Assembly: GCA_945865885.1 (NCBI GenBank)
Contig: CAMBEZ010000009.1
Location: 1-60,560, forward strand
Length of the DNA: 60,560 nt
Direction of reading: 5' to 3'
Source: Owenweeksia hongkongensis DSM 17368
Lineage (GTDB): Bacteria > Bacteroidota > Bacteroidia > Flavobacteriales > Schleiferiaceae
Part shown: positions 34,581 through 43,967 of the stretch, one piece after another
How positions within the stretch are numbered: the first letter of the stretch is position 1
How the letters are laid out: every line of letters starts with the position of its first letter
Program-made: the position numbers and the translations under genes
The notes under the pieces: model-generated
What the model saw: only the letters and a program-made list of their open reading frames with translations
The model's database searches: none
Told to the model about the DNA's origin: nothing

Positions 34581-34629
34581 GCGATTGGAATTGAGCTGTT
34601 GAAGTGATAACGCAAAAAAGCCTGCGATA

Positions 34630-35592
34630 TTACAAAAAAATTGGGGTTCGGTAACTGCCTTTGATGCGCGGCGGGATTTCAATAGTGAATTGGTAGTTCA
34701 CAAAGATCTCGTGCGATCCCCCGTTGTAGGCACGTAGGGGCGATGTGTTGATGTCGTAACTGTAGCTCACCCGGAGGGACGGCATTACTTGGTAACCGGC
34801 CATTAAGGAGACTGCGTCGTTGACGCGCAAACCCAAACCACCGTAAATTTTGTCTTGCACCACGGCATTGAAGTTCAAGTCCGTGTGGAAATTTTGCGAA
34901 GAAGCGTCTGTGCGGAATAATGCGGAAGGCGCAAAGCGAATTCCGGGAAGCGTGGCCAATTCAAACTGATACCCCCCCATGAGGTAGTAGTGCATCACGC
35001 TGCGGTAAGCAGCTGTACCACCGCCCAAACCCGGCAGGTTTTGGGTGCTTTGAAGAAGTCTGGAGGAGGACAATCCGGCAAACCATTGATCGGTAGAGTA
35101 GTAAGCGCCAAAATTCAATTCAGGAGCCATCGCTTGGGCCGTAGGGTTCATGACCGCGGGGTCGTTGGAACCGGCGCCGCCGTCGGGGAAAATCCACTGC
35201 GCGTTGCGCACGTTTTTGTTGCGGAAGTCAACGGACAGGCCGATGCCCAATTTGCCCGGACCCACATACGTTTGGTACGCGTAACCCAAAGCCGCAGAAA
35301 TGTCCTGGAAGAACCCAATTTGGTCGTTGGTAATGTTGAGCATGACCCCTCCGTGTAGTTTGTCCACAGGGAGTTCTGCGTTAATGTTTTGGGTCACCGG
35401 TGCGTTATCAAATCCAACCCATTGGGTGCGGTGTCCAAAATTCAACGATATAGCATCGGAATTTCCAGCCATGCCCGGATTGAAAAAGATCCGGTTGTGC
35501 ATGTACTGAGTAAACTGCACGTCTTGTTGCGCGTGCAATTGTGTTGCTAACATACTGATAGCCAGAAGAAAGAGCCCCTTGATGCGGTTCAT
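34630..35592 (-). CDS. PorP/SprF family type IX secretion membrane protein
   Basis: A 320-residue outer-membrane beta-barrel with a signal peptide (MNRIKGLFLLAISMLATQLHA, cleavage before QQDVQ) and the family opening DVQFTQYMHNRIFFNPGMAG. PorP/SprF proteins anchor specific T9SS substrates at the surface. It heads the gldKLMN operon, 49 bp before gldK, which is its usual position in Flavobacteriales. Its promoter (35601-35630) is the only one in the window with both -33 and -7 parts at exact spacing. Confidence 0.93.
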   Translation of the reverse strand: MNRIKGLFLLAISMLATQLHAQQDVQFTQYMHNRIFFNPGMAGNSDAISLNFGHRTQWVGFDNAPVTQNINAELPVDKLHGGVMLNITNDQIGFFQDISAALGYAYQTYVGPGKLGIGLSVDFRNKNVRNAQWIFPDGGAGSNDPAVMNPTAQAMAPELNFGAYYSTDQWFAGLSSSRLLQSTQNLPGLGGGTAAYRSVMHYYLMGGYQFELATLPGIRFAPSALFRTDASSQNFHTDLNFNAVVQDKIYGGLGLRVNDAVSLMAGYQVMPSLRVSYSYDINTSPLRAYNGGSHEIFVNYQFTIEIPPRIKGSYRTPIFL

Positions 35593-35600
35593 ACAGAGGC

Positions 35601-35630
35601 TAAAAGTAGGAATTTCCCATGAATAGTCAA
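35601..35630 (-). promoter_or_regulatory. Promoter of porP-gldKLMN
   Basis: Minus-strand TTG (35630-35628), 19 bases, then TACTTTTA (35608-35601), ending eight bases before the porP ATG. The 19-base spacing is that of the Bacteroidota TTTG-N19-TAnnTTTG promoter; the -7 box has one mismatch at its last base. Confidence 0.7.
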
Positions 35631-35646
35631 CAGATAGGTCTCATTT

Positions 35647-36810
35647 TCACAAACCTTTGCGCTGCGCTTTCCACCATCGCCCTGGAATTTCACCACGTAG
35701 GGCATATTCGTAATCACTGGCCGAACAAGGGACCAAAGCGTGTCGAATGTATTGGGTTTGTTTCATCGGTACTTCCATCCACCAACGTTCGCTCAAAGGA
35801 CTTTTGTAAAAGACGAGCTCTTGTTCCAATTCGTCCAACAGCACAGTAAACCGCAGGTACTGGCTTTTTGGCGTGAAGGGGTAGTCTCCACGGCGCAAAT
35901 GAACGCCCTCAATGAAGTACCACGCAATCTGTGCGGCGAGGTGTGCGTTTTGGCTTGCTAAGTCCAACGTCGGGTTGTATTCAAAATAACCCATAGATGA
36001 AACTTTGTCCGACAGTCCGCAATAGCGCGCAAGGGCACAGGCCTCGTCTGCAGTGAGGCCATTGGGCGAGGGATCTGCGTGCCCGGGAGCGTCTGCGTGG
36101 CGTATTGCGCGGTTGTTGAAGACCACAAGATCTGCATCGCGCACGGCCGGCTCTATTTCGTGAACTTGGCCCCTAAGTGTCCCCAGCCGGTACGTCTCAA
36201 AATGCATGCGTTCCGCCAAATCCCATTGGTCGGGGGCAACGAAGTAGGCTTGGAGTCCAATTAGGCTGAGGTTGAACAGATTGTAAGGTTGTTCGGTAAT
36301 AATCGGTCCCAAGAAACCGTCCGCATGCAGCACCGTTTCGTCCGCCCCGAGCGCTATGCGGTTGTCCACTACGCCTATGTTTACGGATTGTTCCAAGGAA
36401 TCGTAGGCTCGGTACATCCAGTAAGCCAGGTCTTGCGTGCCGCCCAAAACGTACGGAATGATGTTACGCTGGATCAAGTCTTGGCACAATCCAGCCAAAG
36501 CAGAACCGGTGTCCTGGGGTGTGGCTCCGGCGGGCAAATGGCCCACATCAGCAAGGCTTAAATCCCAGGCGCCTGCGTAAAGCGGATATAAACTCCTGCG
36601 AAACGCATTCCCCGCATTGCGGCATCCGCGGTTCTGGGGGTTGCCGCGATCGTCTCCCACAGAAAGAAAAGCAATGCGCACGCCCTTGAGTTCCGGCATG
36701 CCGCTTTCTTCGCTGTGGAGGGCCATGCGATTGCCCAGGGTGCCCAAAGGATAAGGAGTTTCCGGCTGCGTCAGTTCAACGGGGACCGGCTGAAGAAGAT
36801 CAATCCACAT
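35647..36810 (-). CDS. Arginase/formimidoylglutamase-fold protein with degenerate metal site
   Basis: A 387-residue protein whose fold pattern matches ureohydrolases and which in Flavobacteriales sits beside topA and the gld operon. The metal-binding motifs are altered: GGxHD reads GGTQD, DAHxDxR reads DNRIALG and the DxDxxDP region reads NNRAIRHAD. Most of the manganese ligands are therefore missing, so hydrolase activity is doubtful; a non-catalytic or different role is more likely. It starts 23 bp after the topA stop and is probably co-transcribed with it. Confidence 0.85.
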   Translation of the reverse strand: MWIDLLQPVPVELTQPETPYPLGTLGNRMALHSEESGMPELKGVRIAFLSVGDDRGNPQNRGCRNAGNAFRRSLYPLYAGAWDLSLADVGHLPAGATPQDTGSALAGLCQDLIQRNIIPYVLGGTQDLAYWMYRAYDSLEQSVNIGVVDNRIALGADETVLHADGFLGPIITEQPYNLFNLSLIGLQAYFVAPDQWDLAERMHFETYRLGTLRGQVHEIEPAVRDADLVVFNNRAIRHADAPGHADPSPNGLTADEACALARYCGLSDKVSSMGYFEYNPTLDLASQNAHLAAQIAWYFIEGVHLRRGDYPFTPKSQYLRFTVLLDELEQELVFYKSPLSERWWMEVPMKQTQYIRHALVPCSASDYEYALRGEIPGRWWKAQRKGL

Positions 36811-36833
36811 GGGCTTGGGATTCGGTTAGGGCA

Positions 36834-39158
36834 TTATTTTCGCTTGGCACGTGCGCCTGCGCGGCCATTGCTGGGCTGAGCGCGTTGGTCCGCAATCATG
36901 CTTTCCACGGTGCTGGCGTCCAAAGTCATCGGGTCCGTCCCTTTGGGAATTTTGAAGTTTTCTTTTTCCAACTTCAAGTAGGGACCGTAGCGGCCGTTGC
37001 GCACCTCCACGCGGCCCAGTGCAGTTTCCAACGCTTGCAGCAAGTCTGCCGCAGCCTTGTTGCGCTTGGCCAAAACCAACTCAATGGCTTGTTCTTCGGT
37101 GACGTCCAGGGGAGAAAGCTCCTTGGGCAGACTGACAAATTCTTTGCCGTGTTGCACGTAGGGGCCAAATCGGCCGGTGTTCGCTTTGAGCACCAAGCCT
37201 TCAAATTCGCCAACGGTGCGCGGTAAGTCGAACAATTTCAAGGCCTGTTCCAAGGTAATGGTTTCCAAGGACTGGGTGGAGGGAATGCTCGCGTATTTGG
37301 GTTTCTCTTCCTCCGATGGAGCTGCAATTTGAACGATGGGCCCAAAACGAGCAACGCGGGCAGAAACCTCCAGGCCGCTGGTGGGGTGGAGGCCCAAAAT
37401 GCGTTCCCCAGAGGCGCGCTCGGCGTTGGCTGATTCGCGCAGCCAGCCGCTGAAGTCTTTGTGAAAGTCTCTAATGACGGACTGCCAATCCGCCCGACCC
37501 TCTGCAATCAAGTCAAATTCAGATTCCATCCGTGCGGTGAACGCATAGTCCATGATGGAGCTGAAATTGGCCTGCAGGAAATCCGTGACGACGGTACCCG
37601 TGTCTGTGGGCAGTAATTTGCCTTTTTCGGAACCGGTTTTCTCAGTGGCGGTCTTTTGGGTGATGGTTCCGGACTCAACGTGCAAAACCAGGTAGTTCCG
37701 CTCTGTACCTTCCAACTCTCCTTTTTTAACGTATTCACGTTTGATGATGGTGGAAATGGTAGGTGCGTAGGTGGAAGGCCGACCAATACCCAACTCCTCC
37801 AGTTTTTTAACCAGTGCCGCCTCGCTGTATCGGGCAGGGGGTCGGCTGAACCGTTCCGTGGCGGTAAACGAAACGCCGTTGATGGATTGGCCACGGGTCA
37901 GGGGCGGCAGCAAGTCCGATGCTTCTTCGGCGTGGTCGTCGTCGTGCCCTTCGCGGTATACCTTTAAAAAGCCGTCGAACAGCAGAACCTCACCTTCCGC
38001 GCGGAACGAGTAGGGAAGTTGGCTGCCCACGAGTTCTGCGGTGGTGCGCTCCAGTGCGGCGTCGGCCATCTGGGAGGCAGTGGTGCGTTTCCAAATCAAT
38101 TCGTACAAACGTTTCTGCGCGGCATCCTCTCCAGCGGACTGCACGTCCATGCCGGTAGGGCGAATGGCTTCGTGGGCCTCTTGCGCACCTTTGGATTTGG
38201 TGGCAAACGTGCGCCGTTTGTGGTATTTTTCTCCGTACTGAGCGTGAATGGCGGCTTCTAAAGCGCCCAAGGCATCTTGGCTGAGGTTGACGGAATCCGT
38301 ACGCATGTAGGTAATGAATCCGCTTTCGTACAGCCTTTGGGCCAACTGCATGGTCCGGCTGACGGAATAACCCAATTTCCGGGAGGCCTCTTGCTGCAAA
38401 GTAGAGGTGGTAAACGGTGCGGCAGGGGTGCGTTTGGCCGGCTTGGTTTCTACCGCCTGCACCGTGTACAATGCCTGATCGGCGAGCGTTAAGAACGGCT
38501 TGGCCTCATCCGCCGTGGCAAATCGATGCAGCAATTCGGCACTCAACCGCGCACCTTCGGGGGTTTGGAATTGTCCTACCGTTCGGAAGTCTGACTGAAC
38601 GGAAAAAGCATTGATTTCGCGTTCGCGCTCCACAATTAAACGGACGGCAACAGACTGCACGCGGCCGGCACTCAGGCCGCGGCGTACTTTTTTCCACAAG
38701 ACCGGTGACATTTCAAAACCCACCAGGCGGTCCAGTACCCGGCGGGCTTGCTGAGCATTGACCAAGTTCATGTCGATGGTACGCGGTGCGTCAATGGCCT
38801 TGAGAATGGCGTTCTTCGTGATTTCGTGAAATACAATGCGGCGGGTGGTGGTCGGGTCTAACCCCAGCACCTCTGCTAAGTGCCAGGAAATAGCTTCCCC
38901 CTCGCGGTCCTCATCGGACGCCAACCAGACGGTCTCTGCGGCGGCGGCTTCCTTTTTCAATTTGGACACCACATCCTTTTTTTCTGCGCTCACCGTGTAC
39001 TGGGGCAGGAAACCATTTTCTACGTCGACGCCCAGGGTTCGATCGGGCAAATCCCGGATGTGGCCAAAGCTGGAAACCACCCGGTAGTCCGAACCCAAGT
39101 ACTGTTCAATGGTCTTGGCTTTGGCGGGTGATTCGACGATTACTAGGTTGCGGGGCAT
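36834..39158 (-). CDS. topA: DNA topoisomerase I
   Basis: Type IA topoisomerase relaxing negative supercoils. The 774 residues begin with the Toprim domain (VIVESPAKAKTIEQYLG, SDEDREGEAISWH) and continue with the strand-passage core carrying the active-site Tyr in SGFITYMRTDSVNLS. The C-terminal region lacks CxxC zinc fingers and instead has glycine-rich repeats (GRFGPYVQHGKEF and GRYGPYLKLEKENF), followed by a basic tail GRAGARAKRK. It is divergent from miaB, 110 bp apart. Confidence 0.97.
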   Translation of the reverse strand: MPRNLVIVESPAKAKTIEQYLGSDYRVVSSFGHIRDLPDRTLGVDVENGFLPQYTVSAEKKDVVSKLKKEAAAAETVWLASDEDREGEAISWHLAEVLGLDPTTTRRIVFHEITKNAILKAIDAPRTIDMNLVNAQQARRVLDRLVGFEMSPVLWKKVRRGLSAGRVQSVAVRLIVEREREINAFSVQSDFRTVGQFQTPEGARLSAELLHRFATADEAKPFLTLADQALYTVQAVETKPAKRTPAAPFTTSTLQQEASRKLGYSVSRTMQLAQRLYESGFITYMRTDSVNLSQDALGALEAAIHAQYGEKYHKRRTFATKSKGAQEAHEAIRPTGMDVQSAGEDAAQKRLYELIWKRTTASQMADAALERTTAELVGSQLPYSFRAEGEVLLFDGFLKVYREGHDDDHAEEASDLLPPLTRGQSINGVSFTATERFSRPPARYSEAALVKKLEELGIGRPSTYAPTISTIIKREYVKKGELEGTERNYLVLHVESGTITQKTATEKTGSEKGKLLPTDTGTVVTDFLQANFSSIMDYAFTARMESEFDLIAEGRADWQSVIRDFHKDFSGWLRESANAERASGERILGLHPTSGLEVSARVARFGPIVQIAAPSEEEKPKYASIPSTQSLETITLEQALKLFDLPRTVGEFEGLVLKANTGRFGPYVQHGKEFVSLPKELSPLDVTEEQAIELVLAKRNKAAADLLQALETALGRVEVRNGRYGPYLKLEKENFKIPKGTDPMTLDASTVESMIADQRAQPSNGRAGARAKRK

Positions 39159-39176
39159 GGTGGAGGTTTAGGACCA

Positions 39177-39184
39177 CAAAGTAA
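39177..39184 (-). promoter_or_regulatory. -7-like element for topA
   Basis: Minus-strand TTACTTTG, one mismatch from TAnnTTTG, 18 bases from the topA ATG. Confidence 0.45.
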
Positions 39185-39218
39185 AGGCAGGATTTTTGGA
39201 TAAACGTTTGTCGTCAAC

Positions 39219-39242
39219 CTGCCATTTTGTCACCGTGGCACG
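39219..39242 (+). promoter_or_regulatory. Motif shared with the groES promoter region, upstream of miaB
   Basis: CTGCCATTTTGTCAC (39219-39233) followed directly by CCGTGGCACG (39233-39242). Both parts recur upstream of groES (44345-44359 and 44410-44419). The second part resembles a sigma-54 -24 element, but the -12 dinucleotide ten bases after GG is GT instead of GC. TTTG in the first part also stands 20 bases before the -7 box at 39250, so part of it could be a -33 element. Confidence 0.5.
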
Positions 39243-39249
39243 ATTCGTG

Positions 39250-39257
39250 TACCTTTG
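39250..39257 (+). promoter_or_regulatory. -7 element for miaB
   Basis: TACCTTTG, 11 bases before the ATG at 39269. Confidence 0.65.
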
Positions 39258-39268
39258 GGGTGCAAACC

Positions 39269-40714
39269 ATGAATACAACGGACCAACACGACGAGACGCG
39301 TCAGGGCGAAGCCCTGGTGCAGGAAGGCACCGCCGGACGCAAGAAATTGTACCTGGAAAGTTACGGGTGCCAAATGAATTTTTCCGACAGCGAAATTGTA
39401 GCCTCTTTGCTTCAAAAAGAAGGGTATGAGACCACCAATAAGCCGGAAGAAGCGGATTTGGTGCTGCTCAATACCTGCTCCATTCGGGACAAAGCGGAGC
39501 AGACCGTGCGCAAAAGATTGCATCAATTCAACACCATCAAGGCCAAAAAACCGGGCCTTAAGGTGGGTGTTTTGGGGTGTATGGCAGAACGCGTTCGCGA
39601 GAAATTTTTTGAAGAAGAAAAGTTGGTGGACTTGGTGGTGGGGCCAGATGCCTACCGCGACTTACCCAATCTGTTGGACGAGATCGACGGCGGCCGGAAG
39701 GCCGTAAACGTGCTTTTGTCCAAAGAAGAGACCTACGACGACATTGAGCCGGTCCGCTTGGGCGGCAACGGCGTCAGCGCATTTGTTTCCATCACCCGAG
39801 GTTGCGACAACATGTGTACGTTTTGCGTGGTGCCGTTTACCCGTGGACGTGAGCGCAGCCGCAATCCCCAGACCATTGTGGACGAAGTACTCGGGTTGTG
39901 GGAAAAAGGCTACAAAGAAGTAACCCTACTGGGGCAAAACGTCGATTCGTATTTGTGGTACGGCGGCGGGTTGAAGAAAGATTTTGAGAAAGCGAGCTCC
40001 ATGGCCCAGGCGTCCGCGGTTCGTTTTGCGGATTTGCTGCATCAGGTGGCTGTTGCCGTCCCCCACATGCGCATTCGCTTCTCCACGAGCAATCCGCAGG
40101 ACATGTCCGACGACGTTTTACACGCCATTGCCGCACACCCCAACATTTGCAAATACATCCACTTGCCGGTGCAAAGCGGGTCCAGTCGGATTTTGAAGGC
40201 CATGAACCGGGGCCACAACCGCGAGGAATATCTGGCATTGGTTGATCGCATCCGCACCATCATTCCCGGCTGCGGCCTATCGCAGGATTTGATTGCGGGC
40301 TTCCCGGGCGAAACGGAGGAGGACCACGCGCAGACGCTCAGCCTGATGGATTGCGTGAAGTACGACTTTGGCTTCATGTTTTTTTATTCGGAACGACCCA
40401 ACACCTATGCCGCACGAAAGTTGGTGGACGACATCCCGCTGGAGGTGAAGAAACGTCGACTCGCGGAGATCATTGAGCGCCAGCAGCAACACTCTTTGCA
40501 ACGCAATCAAGCCTACGTGGGACAAGTGGTAGAAGTGTTGGTGGAAGGACCCTCCAAAAAATCTCCGGACGATTTGTTTGGCCGAACCACCCAAAACACG
40601 GTGGTGGTGTTCCCCAAAAAGAACTACCAACCTGGCGATTTTGTGCAGGTTCTCGTGGACCGGTGCACCCCGGCTACCTTGTTGGGGGAATCTTTAACTG
40701 CAGGAGTAGAATGA
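39269..40714 (+). CDS. miaB: tRNA-2-methylthio-N6-dimethylallyladenosine synthase
   Basis: Radical-SAM methylthiotransferase modifying i6A37 of tRNAs. The 481-residue product has the N-terminal UPF0004 cluster cysteines (ESYGCQMN, NTCSIRD, LGCMAER), the radical-SAM triad in TRGCDNMCTFCVVPFTRG (CxxxCxxC) and a C-terminal TRAM domain. The ATG at 39269 (MNTTDQHDET) follows a -7 box; the open frame starts 42 bases earlier inside the promoter. It overlaps the next gene by four bases. Confidence 0.97.
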   Translation: MNTTDQHDETRQGEALVQEGTAGRKKLYLESYGCQMNFSDSEIVASLLQKEGYETTNKPEEADLVLLNTCSIRDKAEQTVRKRLHQFNTIKAKKPGLKVGVLGCMAERVREKFFEEEKLVDLVVGPDAYRDLPNLLDEIDGGRKAVNVLLSKEETYDDIEPVRLGGNGVSAFVSITRGCDNMCTFCVVPFTRGRERSRNPQTIVDEVLGLWEKGYKEVTLLGQNVDSYLWYGGGLKKDFEKASSMAQASAVRFADLLHQVAVAVPHMRIRFSTSNPQDMSDDVLHAIAAHPNICKYIHLPVQSGSSRILKAMNRGHNREEYLALVDRIRTIIPGCGLSQDLIAGFPGETEEDHAQTLSLMDCVKYDFGFMFFYSERPNTYAARKLVDDIPLEVKKRRLAEIIERQQQHSLQRNQAYVGQVVEVLVEGPSKKSPDDLFGRTTQNTVVVFPKKNYQPGDFVQVLVDRCTPATLLGESLTAGVE

Positions 40715-41118
40715 AAAGTAGTTTTTTAGTTGTGGCGCTGCTCTTGCTGTGCAGCATTTCCGCGGGAGCGCAAACCCGGGGTGAAGACGGGAAATGGTAC
40801 GATTCCAACTTGACCTTTCAGGTATCGGAGGAGACCGTTCGGGAGGACGGCGCCTTTACGCTCTGCGTTGCGCAGAAAAAGGAGAAGCGGTGCGTGGAAA
40901 ACCTCTTCACGCCTTTTGTGGTCCGTGTGTACAACGCGTCGGGCAAAGAAATTTGGAACGGTCAGTACACGGGGATGGTTCCGTTTGTGGTGTTTAAGAA
41001 AGCACTGCCGGAGGCGGCGAAGATGGAGATTGTGTCGCAAAAGAATTTTGTGATCAACGTGTTGTCCGGCACGCGCATTTATACCGGGGCGCCGCTTCGG
41101 ATGACCTATACTTTTTAA
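40711..41118 (+). CDS. Small exported protein of unknown function
   Basis: A 135-residue protein with a signal peptide (MKSSFLVVALLLLCSISAGA, cleavage before QTRG) and no transmembrane segment after it. The mature part of about 115 residues looks like a single beta-rich domain (KWYDSNLTFQVSEETV at the start). I do not recognise a family. It is inserted between miaB (ATGA overlap) and the sigma-54 activator gene (3-bp gap), so it is translationally coupled within the operon. Lipoprotein processing is unlikely, since the Cys in LLLC lies mid-helix. Confidence 0.75.
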   Translation: MKSSFLVVALLLLCSISAGAQTRGEDGKWYDSNLTFQVSEETVREDGAFTLCVAQKKEKRCVENLFTPFVVRVYNASGKEIWNGQYTGMVPFVVFKKALPEAAKMEIVSQKNFVINVLSGTRIYTGAPLRMTYTF

Positions 41119-41121
41119 ACC

Positions 41122-42372
41122 ATGACGGTTCAGGAAGCAAAACTACGGTTCGGCATTGTGGGCCAATCGGCGGCCTTGGACCGTGCGATCTTCAAGGCCA
41201 TTCAGGTGGCGGCTACGGACATTAGCGTCTTGGTGACCGGAGAGAGTGGAGTGGGCAAGGAGGCCATTCCCAAGATCATTCACGGCTTAAGCCACCGCAA
41301 GCACAAGCCCTTGGTGGCCGTAAACTGCGGCGCCATTCCGGAGGGAACCATTGATTCTGAGTTGTTTGGACACGAGAAGGGGTCTTTTACGGGCGCCACA
41401 GGTGCGCGGAAAGGCTATTTTGAGGAGGCCGACGGCGGTACCATTTTCTTGGACGAGGTGGGTGAGTTGCCTTTGGGGACCCAAGTGCGGTTGCTTCGGG
41501 TATTGGAAACTGGCGAATTTATTCGCGTCGGCAGTTCTAAACCGCAGTCTACCCAGGTGCGGGTTGTAGGCGCTACCAACGTGAACATGTTTTCGGCCAT
41601 CGAACGAAACAAGTTTCGGGAAGACCTCTACTACCGTTTAAATACCGTGGAAATTCAATTGCCGCCGCTTCGGGAGCGGCGCGAAGACATTCATTTGTTG
41701 TTCCGAAAGTTTGCCCAGGATTTTTCCCAGAAGTACAGACTTCCGGCGGTTCGGTTGTCCTCAGACGCAGTTCGCGCCTTGGAGCAGTACCGCTGGCCGG
41801 GCAACATACGCCAACTGCGCAATTTGGTGGAGCAGTTGAGTGTTGTGGAAACGGACCGCGAAGTTTCTGAGGAAACCTTGCTCAACTACATCCCGGAAAT
41901 CGCACAAACCAAGTTGCCTGCGCGCACGGTAGACACACCGTTGTCCCAAAGCGAGTTCAATACAGAGCGCGAAATTTTGTACAAGGTTTTGTTTGACATG
42001 CGGAACGATCTGAACAATTTGCGCCAGATGGTTAATTCCTTAACGGGTGGGGGGAATTTGGATCCTGAGTCTACGTCTGCATCCGCTGTTGCGCGCTCCA
42101 TGGGAACGGCCGCCGGCGGCATGACGGGTTTGGCTCCGCGCAACGCAGTTCCGCTGGAATCAATGGAACGGTTGGCGCCCAATGAGCGCTACATTGATGC
42201 CGTTGAAGATGCAGAGGAAGAAGCGGACGGCATGTTGAGTCTACACGACTTGGAGGCTGAGATGGTGCGCAAAGCGCTGGAGCGCCACAAAGGCCGACGG
42301 AAGGAAGCGGCAGCGGAATTGGGCATTTCCGAGCGTACCTTGTACCGGAAAATCAAGCAGTTAGACCTTTAA
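41122..42372 (+). CDS. Sigma-54-dependent transcriptional activator without sensory domain
   Basis: AAA+ enhancer-binding protein that opens sigma-54 promoters. The 416 residues begin directly with the AAA+ domain: Walker A GESGVGKE, the sigma-54 contact loop GSFTGA, Walker [12 protein letters not shown] and arginine region [15 protein letters not shown] Ser/Gly/Glu-rich linker (about 275-370) follows, then a Fis-type helix-turn-helix ([23 protein letters not shown]). No response-regulator or GAF domain is present, so control of activity must come from levels or a partner. This gene is a standard neighbour of miaB and lptE in Flavobacteriales. Confidence 0.95.
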   Translation: MTVQEAKLRFGIVGQSAALDRAIFKAIQVAATDISVLVTGESGVGKEAIPKIIHGLSHRKHKPLVAVNCGAIPEGTIDSELFGHEKGSFTGATGARKGYFEEADGGTIFLDEVGELPLGTQVRLLRVLETGEFIRVGSSKPQSTQVRVVGATNVNMFSAIERNKFREDLYYRLNTVEIQLPPLRERREDIHLLFRKFAQDFSQKYRLPAVRLSSDAVRALEQYRWPGNIRQLRNLVEQLSVVETDREVSEETLLNYIPEIAQTKLPARTVDTPLSQSEFNTEREILYKVLFDMRNDLNNLRQMVNSLTGGGNLDPESTSASAVARSMGTAAGGMTGLAPRNAVPLESMERLAPNERYIDAVEDAEEEADGMLSLHDLEAEMVRKALERHKGRRKEAAAELGISERTLYRKIKQLDL

Positions 42373-42900
42373 ATGGCTTCTATTTCACCCCGCATGACCC
42401 AACTCATTGGGGCACTGGTTCCGGTTGCGTGCTTGGCATTGCTTGCATCCTGCGGTGTGTCCTATTCCTTTTCCGGCAGCGACTCTGGCGAGGCAAAAAC
42501 GGTTCAGGTGGACGTTTTTCCCAACAATGCGGAGTTGGTGAATCCCAGACTGTCTCAAACGTTTACGGAACAATTGCGCACCACCTTGGTGCAACAGAGC
42601 ACCCTTTCGTTGGCACCGCGTGATGCGGATTTGGTTTTCACCGGAGCGATTGTGGGTTATTCCGTTTCGCCCCAAGCGCCAACAGCCAATGAAACCGTAG
42701 CACTCTCCCGATTGACGTTGGTAGTGGAGGTGCAGTTGAACAACCAAACGGATTCCAAACGGAATTTTTCGCAGCGCTTTACCGCTACGCGCGATTACCC
42801 GTCCACCCAGGATTTGAGTGCGGTGGAGGGAAGTTTGATGGACGAAATGTGCCGGGAATTAGCGGAGAAAATTTTCAGTAGGGCTTTGGTGAATTGGTGA
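42373..42900 (+). CDS. LptE-like lipoprotein
   Basis: A 175-residue lipoprotein with lipobox LLASC (Cys about 27) after a hydrophobic signal segment. The mature part (CGVSYSFSG, VDVFPNNAELVNPRLSQTF, a later RFTATRDYPSTQDL) matches the LptE/LPS-assembly lipoprotein family of Bacteroidota, which by analogy plugs the LptD barrel in the outer membrane. It abuts the preceding activator gene with no gap and shares one base with the next gene. Confidence 0.85.
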   Translation: MASISPRMTQLIGALVPVACLALLASCGVSYSFSGSDSGEAKTVQVDVFPNNAELVNPRLSQTFTEQLRTTLVQQSTLSLAPRDADLVFTGAIVGYSVSPQAPTANETVALSRLTLVVEVQLNNQTDSKRNFSQRFTATRDYPSTQDLSAVEGSLMDEMCRELAEKIFSRALVNW

Positions 42901-43967
42901 TGAACAGCAAGGATTGGTACCGCGGTTTGGAGCATCCGGAGTCTTTGGGCGCCGTAGAGGCGGCGTGGCTGAAACAAGCGGTGGACGAGTATCCTTATTC
43001 AGCACCCCTGCACGCCCTGTATGCGCGTGCACTTAAAAATGAGGGACACTACCTGGCTCCTCAGGCGTTGCGGCGAGCAGCTGCGGTTGCCCCAGACCGA
43101 CGTGCGTTGATGGTTTGGATGGAAGATTTTTCAACTTCTCCGGTTTTTGAAGTTCATCCTCCGAGCGAGACGGACGCTGCGGAGCCCACCGTATTTGAAG
43201 TCCCAACGGCTCCACAAACGATTCCCGCGGTTGCCCTGGATTTTTCACCGGAGGTGGTACCTGCGCCGCGGGCGGAACCCTTAACCAATCCTGAATCTTC
43301 CACAACGGGATCGGATATTTCCCATTTGCCAGAGAAAGTTCAGGAAGCCATTCTTCGCGCCCGGGCACTTTCTGCGAAATTACACGGTCCAAAGCCAGTG
43401 GTTTCCGCTCCGGCGGAGGAGCGACAGGAATCGGTTGCTCCGGCTCTGCAGAGCGTTGCGCCGGTGTCTCCCACCCATGCGATTGCTCCTTCCGATGTTG
43501 CAGCAAACAGCGGATTGTCTCCCTTTGCGCGGTGGCTGGCCGAGCAAACAGTTGGTGCGCCGCAAACCTCGCCTTCAGGGGCTCCGGAGTTGGATGAGGC
43601 GCTGCAGGAAGCAGTTCAGGCTTCGTTGCCATCAGATGCCGTTGTTTCGGCTCCGACGGTCCCCAAGCCTATGGCAGACGCGTTAATTGACAAGTTTTTG
43701 GAGCGCGAAGCTCCCGTTCGGCCTGCAGCTGTTCCCGGGCGAGGCAGTGAGGTGCGTGCACCAATGCCGGATTTAAGTGCCTCCAGCTTGGGCGGAGACC
43801 CGGTCTTCATGACCGAAACGTTGGCTCAAGTTTACGTGCAGCAAGGTGCGTTTGACAAAGCGGTTCAAGCGTATGAAATTCTGAGGTTGAAATACCCGGA
43901 TAAAAGTGCGATATTTGCATCCCTGATTTTAGAAATTCGATTGAAGCAACGAAACAAGAAACCATGA
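42900..43967 (+). CDS. TPR-containing hypothetical protein
   Basis: A 355-residue soluble protein with no signal peptide. Residues 1-75 are helical (AAWLKQAVDEYPYSAPLHAL), the middle (about 90-300) is Pro/Ala/Ser-rich and probably disordered, and the C-terminus holds one TPR-like repeat (ETLAQVYVQQGAFDKAVQAY). Its function is unknown; the same gene commonly lies between lptE and secG in Bacteroidota. The ATG at 42900 overlaps the lptE stop (TGATG), and the stop overlaps secG by four bases. Confidence 0.8.
   Translation: MNSKDWYRGLEHPESLGAVEAAWLKQAVDEYPYSAPLHALYARALKNEGHYLAPQALRRAAAVAPDRRALMVWMEDFSTSPVFEVHPPSETDAAEPTVFEVPTAPQTIPAVALDFSPEVVPAPRAEPLTNPESSTTGSDISHLPEKVQEAILRARALSAKLHGPKPVVSAPAEERQESVAPALQSVAPVSPTHAIAPSDVAANSGLSPFARWLAEQTVGAPQTSPSGAPELDEALQEAVQASLPSDAVVSAPTVPKPMADALIDKFLEREAPVRPAAVPGRGSEVRAPMPDLSASSLGGDPVFMTETLAQVYVQQGAFDKAVQAYEILRLKYPDKSAIFASLILEIRLKQRNKKP

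Noticed and set aside
39233-39250. Functional sigma-54 promoter for miaB
   Set aside because: The -12 dinucleotide is GT instead of GC and a full TACCTTTG box overlaps it, so only the shared motif is reported.
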